Positions 44,384 to 51,584 of a DNA stretch of 64,000 bases are shown here, piece after piece; position 1 is the stretch's first letter; each line of letters starts with the position of its first letter. Origin of the DNA: CAZTTG01 sp964615935 (lineage in GTDB: Bacteria; Planctomycetota; UBA1135; GCA-002686595); contig CAZTTG010000012.1 of NCBI GenBank assembly GCA_964615935.1, forward strand, positions 21,694 to 85,693, written 5' to 3'. The notes under the pieces were generated by a model, which did not search any database, was not told the DNA's origin, and saw only the letters and a list, made by a program, of their open reading frames with translations. The position numbers and the translations under genes are program-made.

Positions 44384-44979
44384 GCCCCATCCTCCTCGAG
44401 CTCGCCGCGCATCTCCTGGGCGATGCGCCGCAGGGCCCGATAGTAGCGGGTCTTGGCGGTGTTGGGCGAGGTCTGCATGCGCTCGCCGATCTCCTCGAAG
44501 GTGCACTGCTCGTAGTGCTTGAGGCGGACCGCATCGGCCTCGACCTGCGAGAGCCGCGCCAGGCGCGCCTCGAGGGCCTCGAAGAGCTCCTCGTCCCGCT
44601 GGACGCCCCCCTCCTCGGCCTGGTGGTTCTCCAGGCGCTGTCCCTCCACGGCGTCGCGCCGGGCGCCCTTTCGCATTCGATTCATGAGCTTGAGGAAGCA
44701 GAAACGGTGCGTCCAATGCTCGAGTGTCACCTGTCCGTGGAAGGTTTCGAGCTTCTCCCAAATCGTCGCCAGCGTGTCCTGGGCGAGATCCTCCAGGTCG
44801 TGGTGCCCCATGTGGCCCCCGCGGCGGCGGTTGAGGGCCATCAGGATCCGGGGAACGCAGCGCAGGCGAACGGCGAGGGTGCGGGCCGCCCGGCGATCCC
44901 CGGCCAGGACCGCCCGCACGAGGGAGGAGTCCCGCTGGGGGGTGATCGGATCGAGGCGCGGGGGGTCGCGATCGAGCAT
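44380..44979 (-). CDS. ECF-type RNA polymerase sigma-70 factor
   Basis: A 199-residue ECF sigma factor. Region 2 contains DLEDLAQDTLATIWEKLETF and the DNA-facing HWTHRFCFLKLMNRMRKGAR; region 4 has LSQVEADAVRLKHYEQCTFEEIGERM and TSPNTAKTRYYRALRRI. It presumably directs transcription of its own operon, including the secreted CHAT protein, when the anti-sigma factor releases it. The 200 bases upstream (44980-45180) are the likely promoter region, but I see no clear ECF-type -35/-10. Confidence 0.92.
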   Translation of the reverse strand: MLDRDPPRLDPITPQRDSSLVRAVLAGDRRAARTLAVRLRCVPRILMALNRRRGGHMGHHDLEDLAQDTLATIWEKLETFHGQVTLEHWTHRFCFLKLMNRMRKGARRDAVEGQRLENHQAEEGGVQRDEELFEALEARLARLSQVEADAVRLKHYEQCTFEEIGERMQTSPNTAKTRYYRALRRIAQEMRGELEEDGA

Positions 44980-45180
44980 GGCCGGGGGGGCGGGGGGCGG
45001 GGGCTCCTCGAAGGGCTGTAAGGGTGGAGTTTAGAACGTGGCGGGGAGCCCACAAGGCGGCCGGGACCGAAAAGAGCCGGGCGATGGAGCCCGGGGCCGG
45101 ACGAGCGCGGATCCCGCCAGCCCGGATCGAGGCGGCCGGCTACCCCGGGAGGGTTCGATCCACCCCATGAGAGGCTCCCC

Positions 45181-45574
45181 ATGATTGCCGACTGCACCCC
45201 GCGCGCGCTGGGCGTCGTCCTCATCGCCACCCTCGCTTCGGCCCAGGACCGCTAGGCCCTCGAGATCACCGACGCCGGCGATCCCATCCCCGGTCGCTCC
45301 ATTCCTCCAGGGTGGAGACCAGTTCTTCCACAACAGCTTTCGGCACAACGCCCAGAACGCTTGCCCCTACTTCACCGAGGATGAGTGGGACAGTGGGTAT
45401 CCCGGCGGCGGCAACTACTGGGACGACTACGTGGGAGTGGACCGCTTCCATGGACCTCACCAGAACCTCGCCGGGCCTGACGGCATCGGGGATACGCCCC
45501 ACAGAATCTGCCAGCACGAGGATCGCTATCCATTGATGGAACCCCATCAAGTGGGCTCGCCAGCCTACTGGTAG
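45181..45574 (+). pseudogene. Decayed NosD-like secreted beta-helix gene
   Basis: An ATG at 45181 starts a good signal peptide (CTPRALGVVLIATLASAQ), which stops at a TAG at 45253-45255. Downstream, in another frame, the sequence reads FFHNSFRHNAQNACPYF, WDSGYPGGGNYWDDYVGVD and GDTPHRICQHEDRYPLM. This is the typical C-terminus of NosD/periplasmic copper-binding beta-helix proteins. The central helix is missing. Stop, frameshift and deletion mark it as a pseudogene. Confidence 0.75.
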
Positions 45575-45664
45575 CCGGCCTCCCGCCTGAGTGGGGGCCT
45601 CGCGGTCCAAGGGACCGGCGGTGACCTGCCCGGCGGAATCCACAGCCGCGGGCGACCTCCGTAC

Positions 45665-45723
45665 CCGTGGCCTTCTTCCCGATCGGGGAGCATCGGGTCC
45701 GGGTCGCGGGCGACGGGAGAGGG
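45665..45723 (+). repeat. Degenerate copy of the ychF 3' end and flank
   Basis: This segment matches 36567-36625 at about 85% by eye. Read in the ychF frame it gives VAFFPIG in place of VAFFLIGK. It lies about 9 kb away in a region without a gene (45575-45850), next to the decayed NosD-like gene. Confidence 0.7.
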
Positions 45724-45850
45724 CAGCGCGGGAGGGCCCTCGGGTGGAGCCCGGGGGCTCGCGGGGGGGCCCTGCGGGCCCGCACGGGGCCCCTGGCGCC
45801 CGGCCGCGCCGGCGGGGCGTTGTCGGTTTTTGGCCCGGGTGGTATCAAGG

Positions 45851-46828
45851 ATGTGGATGGTGCGCCCGCGCCGCCATCCAGCCATGCCCCCTCTCCCCCC
45901 CGTCGCAGGCTCCGGCCGGACGACGCTCGCCCCCGACGAGCTCGGCCGCCTGCTGGAGGCCGGCTTCCAGGAGGCCCGCGGCGCCCGCCGGCCGGTGGCG
46001 TTCCTCATGGTCGAGCCCGATCGGCTCGAGGGGGTTGTCGAGCCGGCCCGCGCCGCGCTCTGGAGCGAGCTGGAGGAGCTCCTGGGCTCCCTGCTCGGCG
46101 GCGGCCGCGCCATCGGAGGCTGGAAGGGCGGGCGTCTGCTCGCGCTCCTGCCCGAGCTGGAGCGCGCCGACCTCGAGACCCTCGCCTCCGCCCTGGTCGC
46201 CGCCGGGCGCGAGCTCTCCGTGGACCGGGCCGGCGTGCCCGGCTCGGTGAGCCTGAGTCTGGGGGTGGCCCACTGCCGTGGGAGGGAGGAGGTGGCCCTC
46301 CAGACCCTGCAGCGTGTCGCCGAGGAGGGGCTGCGGGTGGCGGTCTCGGGGGGCGGCAATCGGTGGGTGCACACCGAGCTCTACGCCCTGCTCGGGAGGC
46401 TCGACGGGGGTGGGGAGCCGGTCCGGAAGGGGGCCGATCCGCAGGAGGCCCCGGTCACCGCGCTCCGCTTCGTGACCGACGCCGAGGAGCGCGAGACCCC
46501 TCCCGAAGCTCCGCCGCGCGCGATCCTGCCCGCCCCACCGCCCGAGGACTCAGAGATGGCCCGGCTCCGGCGCCGCCTGGAAGAGCGCGGCCGGGCGATG
46601 GACATCCTGGAGCGGCGGCTGGACAAGGTCTGCGTCCTGCTCGACGCCACCGAGGACCAGCTCCGCACCGCCCTGTCGGCGAGGGATCTGGATCCAGGGC
46701 TGGCCTCGATCTACCGGGAGGTGCAGGGCCTCGACGCGGGCGAGCCCCAGATCGTGGCCAAGAAGCGCCTCATGCGGCAGGTCTTCGAGCAGAACCTGGT
46801 GCTGCACCGGGAGCTGACGCAGCCCTGA
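45851..46828 (+). CDS. Degenerate GGDEF-domain protein with coiled-coil tail
   Basis: A 325-residue protein; the ATG at 45851 or 45884 may be the start. Residues ~35-190 follow the diguanylate-cyclase fold: VAFLMVEPDRLEGVV at the place of the metal-binding strand, GGWKGGRLLALLP at the GG(D/E)EF hairpin, SVSLSLGVAHC, and GLRVAVSGGGNRWV. The GGDEF signature itself and the metal Asp/Glu are not conserved, so cyclase activity is unlikely. The tail (~240-325) is charged and helical (RRRLEERGRAMDILERRLDK). It may bind nucleotide or protein as a receptor. It precedes the GntR operon by 81 bases. Confidence 0.65.
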   Translation: MWMVRPRRHPAMPPLPPVAGSGRTTLAPDELGRLLEAGFQEARGARRPVAFLMVEPDRLEGVVEPARAALWSELEELLGSLLGGGRAIGGWKGGRLLALLPELERADLETLASALVAAGRELSVDRAGVPGSVSLSLGVAHCRGREEVALQTLQRVAEEGLRVAVSGGGNRWVHTELYALLGRLDGGGEPVRKGADPQEAPVTALRFVTDAEERETPPEAPPRAILPAPPPEDSEMARLRRRLEERGRAMDILERRLDKVCVLLDATEDQLRTALSARDLDPGLASIYREVQGLDAGEPQIVAKKRLMRQVFEQNLVLHRELTQP

Positions 46829-46854
46829 GCGCCCGGTTTCTTCCGAGATGGCTC

Positions 46855-46883
46855 TTGCCAGGACTGCTGTCATGGTGTATATG
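46855..46883 (+). promoter_or_regulatory. Sigma-70 promoter of the GntR-ABC operon
   Basis: TTGCCA (46855-46860) and TATATG (46878-46883) are separated by 17 bases, the best-matching promoter in the window. It ends 26 bases before the gntR ATG. Confidence 0.7.
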
Positions 46884-46896
46884 TACGCATATGCAC
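46875..46896. promoter_or_regulatory. Palindromic operator overlapping the -10
   Basis: An imperfect inverted repeat with half-sites GTGTATATG and CATATGCAC covers the -10 and presumed start site. It is well placed for autorepression by the GntR/YtrA-type protein encoded 14 bases downstream. Confidence 0.65.
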
Positions 46897-46909
46897 TAGG
46901 ACACCCGAG

Positions 46910-47302
46910 ATGATCCTCTTCCTCGACCGCCACAGCGGCGTGCCCGTCTACCGCCAGATCATGGACCAGATCCTCTTCCAGGTGGCCAGCGGGGTCCTGG
47001 CGCCGGGGGACGAGCTGCCCTCGACCCGGACGATCTCGGCCGAGCACGGGCTCAACCCGATGACGGTCAGCAAGGCCTACGGCCTGCTGGAGCGCGACGG
47101 GGTGGTGGAGCGGCACCCGGGGCGTCCCCTACGGGTTCGGGCGCGGGACGGGGAGGAGATCGAGGCCGAGCGCCGCGAGCACCTGCGGGACAGCCTGCGG
47201 CCCGCCGCAGAGGTCGCCTTCCAGCTCGGGATCGAGCCCCAGGCCGCGCTCGAGCTGTTCCGGATCCTCCTCCAGGAGACCCAGGAGAGAAGCGATGGAT
47301 GA
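46910..47302 (+). CDS. GntR-family (YtrA subfamily) transcriptional regulator
   Basis: A 130-residue regulator: N-terminal winged helix (GVPVYRQIMDQILFQVASGV, LPSTRTISAEHGLNPMTVSKAY) plus a short C-terminal helical pair, the YtrA layout used to control ABC exporters. It is the first gene of the operon and overlaps the ATPase start by eight bases. Autorepression through the 46875-46896 palindrome is inferred. Confidence 0.9.
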   Translation: MILFLDRHSGVPVYRQIMDQILFQVASGVLAPGDELPSTRTISAEHGLNPMTVSKAYGLLERDGVVERHPGRPLRVRARDGEEIEAERREHLRDSLRPAAEVAFQLGIEPQAALELFRILLQETQERSDG

Positions 47303-48182
47303 TGCCTTCCGCCTCGATCACCTCACCCGGACCTTCGGCGAGGTCACGGCCCTCTCGGACGTCAGCCTCGCCCTGCCCTGCGGCCGAATCGCGGGGCTGA
47401 TCGGGCGCAACGGCAGCGGGAAGACCACGCTGCTGCGGCACGTGGTGGGGCTCGCGCTCCCGACCTCGGGCGAGTGCCGGACGCTCGGCTGTCCGACGCC
47501 GGAGCTGGGAGCCGCCGAGCTCGGCAGGATCGGGTTCGTGCACCAGGAGAGCCGCTTCCTCCCCTGGATGAGCGTGCGGCAGCTCCTGGCCTACGCGGCC
47601 TCCTTCCACGAGGCCTGGGATCGCGAGCGTGAGGAGCGCCTGCTGGCCGAGCTCGAGCTGGATCCCGGGGCGCGCGTCTCCTCCCTCTCGCCGGGCAACG
47701 TGCAGAAGCTCGCCATCCTGCTGGCGGTCTGCCACCACCCGCAGCTCCTCCTGCTGGACGAGCCGGTCTCGGCCCTCGACCCGATCGCGCGCGAGAGCAT
47801 GCTCTCCTTCCTGCTCGAGATGGTGGCCTGCGACGAGCTGACGCTGGTGGTCTCCTCCCACGTCCTGCGGGACGTCGAGCGCGTGGTCGACTGGATCATC
47901 TGCCTCGACGGGGGCCGGCTGGTGGAGAACGCCCCGCTCTCCGATCTGCAGGAGCGCTACGCGGAGTGGCGCGTCACACCCACCGACGGCGACCTGCCGC
48001 CCCGCTTCGAGGAGGAGTACGTCCTGTCGCGGGTGGGGGGGGCCCACGAGGCGCGGATCCTGGTGCGCGGGGGCGCCGACCGGATCGACGACTTCCAGCG
48101 CAAGTACCGCGTCCGGGTGAACCCGGCGCCGGTCGACCTGGAGCGCATCTTCCCGCTCCTCATCGGCGAGGAGAGAGGATGA
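47295..48182 (+). CDS. ABC transporter ATPase (YtrB-like)
   Basis: A 295-residue ABC ATPase: Walker A GLIGRNGSGKTTLLRH, Q-loop GFVHQESRFLPWM, Walker B LLLLDEPVSALDP, and switch His in VVSSHVLRDVERV. The signature motif is LSPGNVQKLAILL rather than LSGGQ, a variation seen in some antibiotic/envelope-stress exporters. The C-terminal ~80 residues are the usual extension of this group. It is coupled to the permease (ATGA at 48179). Confidence 0.93.
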   Translation: MDDAFRLDHLTRTFGEVTALSDVSLALPCGRIAGLIGRNGSGKTTLLRHVVGLALPTSGECRTLGCPTPELGAAELGRIGFVHQESRFLPWMSVRQLLAYAASFHEAWDREREERLLAELELDPGARVSSLSPGNVQKLAILLAVCHHPQLLLLDEPVSALDPIARESMLSFLLEMVACDELTLVVSSHVLRDVERVVDWIICLDGGRLVENAPLSDLQERYAEWRVTPTDGDLPPRFEEEYVLSRVGGAHEARILVRGGADRIDDFQRKYRVRVNPAPVDLERIFPLLIGEERG

Positions 48183-49684
48183 GCTCGCTGTCCACCCTCG
48201 CCCGCCTCTTCTCCGGCCGGCGACCGCTGGTGAGCCTGGGCGGCCTGCTGGTCTGGGTCGGCCTGCTCGGTCTCATGGAGCTCTCCGTCCGCAAGGGCCT
48301 GGCCTGGTGGCGCACCGCGGGCGAGCCTCCCCCGCCCATCGAGGCGATCCTGCCGGAGGGACACCTGCTCGCCCTCGCGCTCGTCCTCTTCCCCGCGGTG
48401 CTCGGCGCGTTCCTCGGCCAGGGCGCGGTCCAGCTCCTCCTGTGCCCCCTCTCCTGGTCGCTCCCCGGACTGCGCCGCCGGCTGCTGCGCGGGATGCTCC
48501 TCGCGGGCGCCGTCACCTCTCTGGCCTCGGCGGGCGTCATGGCCCTCGTCGGAGGGGAGCCCTCGGCCCTCTCGGTGGGAGCCCTCGCCTTCCTCCTCTA
48601 CGGCCTGGGGGCGACTCTCCCGGAGGTCTACCTCGACCCGTGGCGGTGGATGGCGCGCCTGCTCCTCTTCCTGCTCCTGGTCCTCTTCCTCGAGGGCGGC
48701 CTCGTCTGGCTGGACGCCTGGCCCTGGGCGGGCACGGCGCTGGCGCTCGCGGGCGGGGTCGGCTGCCTGGTGGGGCTGTGCGCGGCCCGCACGGGGCGCG
48801 CTCTGGCGCTCGCCCCGGTTCGCCTGTTCCACGGTCGATTCCAGCCCGACCCCGCGCTCGGCGGTCCTCGCGGCGGACCCCGGGAAGAGCCCCGCTGGGT
48901 GGGCCGCGCCGGATCGGGCCTCGGCCTCTGGTGGCGGGCCTCCCTCCATGAGGCCTACGGCGGCGGCCGCTCGAGCTGGCTTCGCCTGGGGGCCGGGCTG
49001 GCGCTGGGGTGCGCCGCGCTGGTGGCCCTCTTCGGGTACTGGGAGGGCCTCGACGTCGACGGCAGCTCGCGGATGGCCCTGCACCACGTCCGCGGCCAGC
49101 TGTGGCTGCCCGGGAGCCAGGCCTCGTCGCCCGGCTCGCCGGGATCGGCCCGAATCGGGTTCCACGCCCTCATCTTCGCCCTCGTGTTCACCAACGCGAG
49201 GGGCCTGGGGCTGCGGTGCTGTCCCCTGTACCCCCTCTCCCGCCGCCAGCGCGCGCGCCTGGCCTTCTGGAGCAGCCTGGCGCGGGGCGTCGCCTTCGTC
49301 GCGATGCTGGGGATCGCGCTCACCCTCCTGCTCGTGACTCTCGGCTGGGCCGGCGCTCCACCCCAGAACGACGTGGGCCTGCCGAGGTACCTGCGCGTCC
49401 TGCTGCTGGTGCTGGCGGTCGTCCCGCTGGCCCAGTGGATCCTGCTGCGGCTGGTCGGCGAGAACCTGCTGTGCGAGCGACCGCCGCTTCGAGCCTACGT
49501 CATTGTGATCGTGCTGGGCCTGCTCGCCGGCCAAGGCCTAGAGTGGCTGGCGGATCGGTCCATCGCCATCGAGGACGCCCTGCCGGGCGCGGCCCAGCTC
49601 GGCCTCCTCCTGCTCCTGCTGGTCGCCTCGCAGGGGATCTTCGCGGCGGCGCTGCGCCGTCACTTCCTCCGCTGCGACCTGTAG
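48179..49684 (+). CDS. ABC transporter permease, multipass
   Basis: A 501-residue integral membrane protein with about 10-12 hydrophobic helices (for example LVSLGGLLVWVGLLGLMEL and LLALALVLFPAVLGAFLG) and a central cytoplasmic loop rich in Gly/Arg/Pro. It has no strong sequence family marker. Its position after a GntR regulator and an ABC ATPase identifies it as the transport partner. The cargo is unknown; YtrA-type operons commonly respond to cell-wall-active compounds. Confidence 0.8.
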   Translation: MSSLSTLARLFSGRRPLVSLGGLLVWVGLLGLMELSVRKGLAWWRTAGEPPPPIEAILPEGHLLALALVLFPAVLGAFLGQGAVQLLLCPLSWSLPGLRRRLLRGMLLAGAVTSLASAGVMALVGGEPSALSVGALAFLLYGLGATLPEVYLDPWRWMARLLLFLLLVLFLEGGLVWLDAWPWAGTALALAGGVGCLVGLCAARTGRALALAPVRLFHGRFQPDPALGGPRGGPREEPRWVGRAGSGLGLWWRASLHEAYGGGRSSWLRLGAGLALGCAALVALFGYWEGLDVDGSSRMALHHVRGQLWLPGSQASSPGSPGSARIGFHALIFALVFTNARGLGLRCCPLYPLSRRQRARLAFWSSLARGVAFVAMLGIALTLLLVTLGWAGAPPQNDVGLPRYLRVLLLVLAVVPLAQWILLRLVGENLLCERPPLRAYVIVIVLGLLAGQGLEWLADRSIAIEDALPGAAQLGLLLLLLVASQGIFAAALRRHFLRCDL

Positions 49685-49690
49685 TCCGGG

Positions 49691-51496
49691 CTACTGGCAG
49701 AGGGTGAAGCTCACCGCGTCCGTGAGGCCGGTGGTGCTGGCCGAGGCCGGGTCCCGGTACCACCACTGGGCGAAGACCCCGGCGCCGGGGACGAGCTGCG
49801 CGTCCACCCCGCCCTGGATGTGGGCGCGCATGTCGAAGAGGTAGGTGCCCGAGCAGTCGTCCGGGGGCGGGTTGCCGCCCGAGCCCTGCATCCCGGTGCG
49901 GCGCAGGGGCGGGGCCGCGCACAGCCAGCCTCCCTGGAAGGGCAGGGCGGCCGGGGCGTAGCCGTAGAACAGGAGGCCGTTCTTGTTGTTGATGACCCCC
50001 GAGGCGCCGATCTCGAAGCGGTTGGGGTCGGTGGCGCTGGGCAGGCCGGACGCCTCGATGGCCGGCGCGCAGCCCTGGGAGTTCAGCTTGGCGGTGCAGT
50101 AGACCTCCGGTGCGGCGCAGGGGAGGTTCCAGGCCACCGCCACCTCCCAGCCGACGAAGGAACCGTCCGAGACGCGCTCCAGCTCCAGGACGTAGGTGCC
50201 GGGCTCCAGGTCCTCGACGTGCAGGAGCTCGACGTTGTCCACCGGGCTCTCGCTGGCGACGTTGCCGCCCGCGAAGACCCCCAGCCCGCCGTCGCCCACC
50301 AGCGACACCAGGTTCTCCTGACCGTCGAGGGCCCACAGCCGCAGGCTCAGGTCGGGCATCAGGTACCCCTTGAAGTCGCCGAACACCTCGCGGTTCCAGA
50401 CCGCGGTGGCGTCGAGGAGCGGCTTGGTGGAGAGGTTCTCGATGAGCCAGTAGCGACTCTGGCCCTCGTCGATGGGGACCACGGCCCAGCCGCGGTGGCC
50501 GGTGGGGGAGAGGCCGGTGTGGACGCTCCCCGGCGCCTGCGCTCCGCTGGTGAGGATCCAGTGGCTCTGGTTCACGTCGATCTCGTCGGCGCCGAAGACC
50601 GCGTCCAGGGGGGTGAGGGTCAGGCCGCGCTCGGGGCCGGTGGCGGGGGCGCCGTTGGACCAGCCCGCGCGCTTCTCCGCGCCGCACATCAGGATCCCCT
50701 TGAGCAGGTCGGGCCGCTCGGCCTCGGGGAGGGTCGAGAGCACCGGATCGGTGCGGGCCGTCTCCACCAGCAAGGAGGCCGCTCCGGCCACCAGCGGCGT
50801 GGCCCAGCTGGTGGCCGTGCCGGGCGCCACGATCTCCGGCTTCATGCGCCCCGGACCGTCGATGCCGAAGCCGGTGACGCCGCTGCGGTGGCTGCCGTCG
50901 CTGCGGCCCACCGCCATCCCGTTGAACATGTGGCAGGTCATGGTGCTGCTCAGGACGCCGGTTCCATTGTTGACCCCACCGGTCACCACCAGGCCCTGAT
51001 CGCTGATGCCGTAGTCGAGCTTGCGCAGGAGCTTGTTGTTGCTGCTGCTGGAGCTGATCCAGCTGTTGCTCATGATCTTGACCGGCCACACGTTGAGGGG
51101 GGGGATCGTGCCGGTGCCCTTCAGGAAGTTGGACATCCAGTGGCTGGCCTCCCAGCACCAGATCTCGACCGGCCCGGGCGAGAGGCCGGTGATCAGCCCG
51201 AAGTAGTGCCTCCCGGCGGTGGTCGCGTGCGAGCTGGGGCTCGAGGCGCCGCTCCTCAGGTTGAAGGTCTTGCCGGCGAACTCGGCGTGGCCCGGATCGG
51301 GCACGTAGCCGCCCGAGAACGCCTCGATCTGGGCCACCACCACGCCGGCGCCGGTGGGCTGGTTGCCGTCGCCCAGGCGCTCGATGAGGTCGGTGAGCCC
51401 GCTCTGGTCGGCGATGGACTGGGCGGGAGCGGCGGGGGCGAGCGCGAGGGAGGCGAGCGCGAGGACGCCGGCGCAAAGGGCGTGAGAGGGGAGCAT
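49691..51496 (-). CDS. Secreted S8-like serine protease with shared C-terminal domain
   Basis: A 601-residue protein with a signal peptide (LCAGVLALASLALAPAAPAQ). The subtilisin-like domain contains the His in SSHATTAGRH (~90) and the Ser in GTATSWATPLVAGAASLL (~230). The place of the catalytic Asp is Glu in VVVAQIEAF (E58). From ~residue 465 the protein carries the Cys-containing tail (YCTAKLNSQGC, VINNKNGLLFYG, CSGTYLFDM, DAVSFTLC) shared with the FG-GAP protein at 21368-23059. An AGGAAG-like ribosome site precedes the ATG. It ends six bases from the convergent permease. Confidence 0.82.
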   Translation of the reverse strand: MLPSHALCAGVLALASLALAPAAPAQSIADQSGLTDLIERLGDGNQPTGAGVVVAQIEAFSGGYVPDPGHAEFAGKTFNLRSGASSPSSHATTAGRHYFGLITGLSPGPVEIWCWEASHWMSNFLKGTGTIPPLNVWPVKIMSNSWISSSSSNNKLLRKLDYGISDQGLVVTGGVNNGTGVLSSTMTCHMFNGMAVGRSDGSHRSGVTGFGIDGPGRMKPEIVAPGTATSWATPLVAGAASLLVETARTDPVLSTLPEAERPDLLKGILMCGAEKRAGWSNGAPATGPERGLTLTPLDAVFGADEIDVNQSHWILTSGAQAPGSVHTGLSPTGHRGWAVVPIDEGQSRYWLIENLSTKPLLDATAVWNREVFGDFKGYLMPDLSLRLWALDGQENLVSLVGDGGLGVFAGGNVASESPVDNVELLHVEDLEPGTYVLELERVSDGSFVGWEVAVAWNLPCAAPEVYCTAKLNSQGCAPAIEASGLPSATDPNRFEIGASGVINNKNGLLFYGYAPAALPFQGGWLCAAPPLRRTGMQGSGGNPPPDDCSGTYLFDMRAHIQGGVDAQLVPGAGVFAQWWYRDPASASTTGLTDAVSFTLCQ

Positions 51497-51584
51497 GGGG
51501 ACCTTCCTCGGGGTGTGGGACTCGGTGCACCCCGATTCTCGCAGGCCGCTGCCGGCTCGCAAGGGCGGCCCGAGCCTCCCGGCC

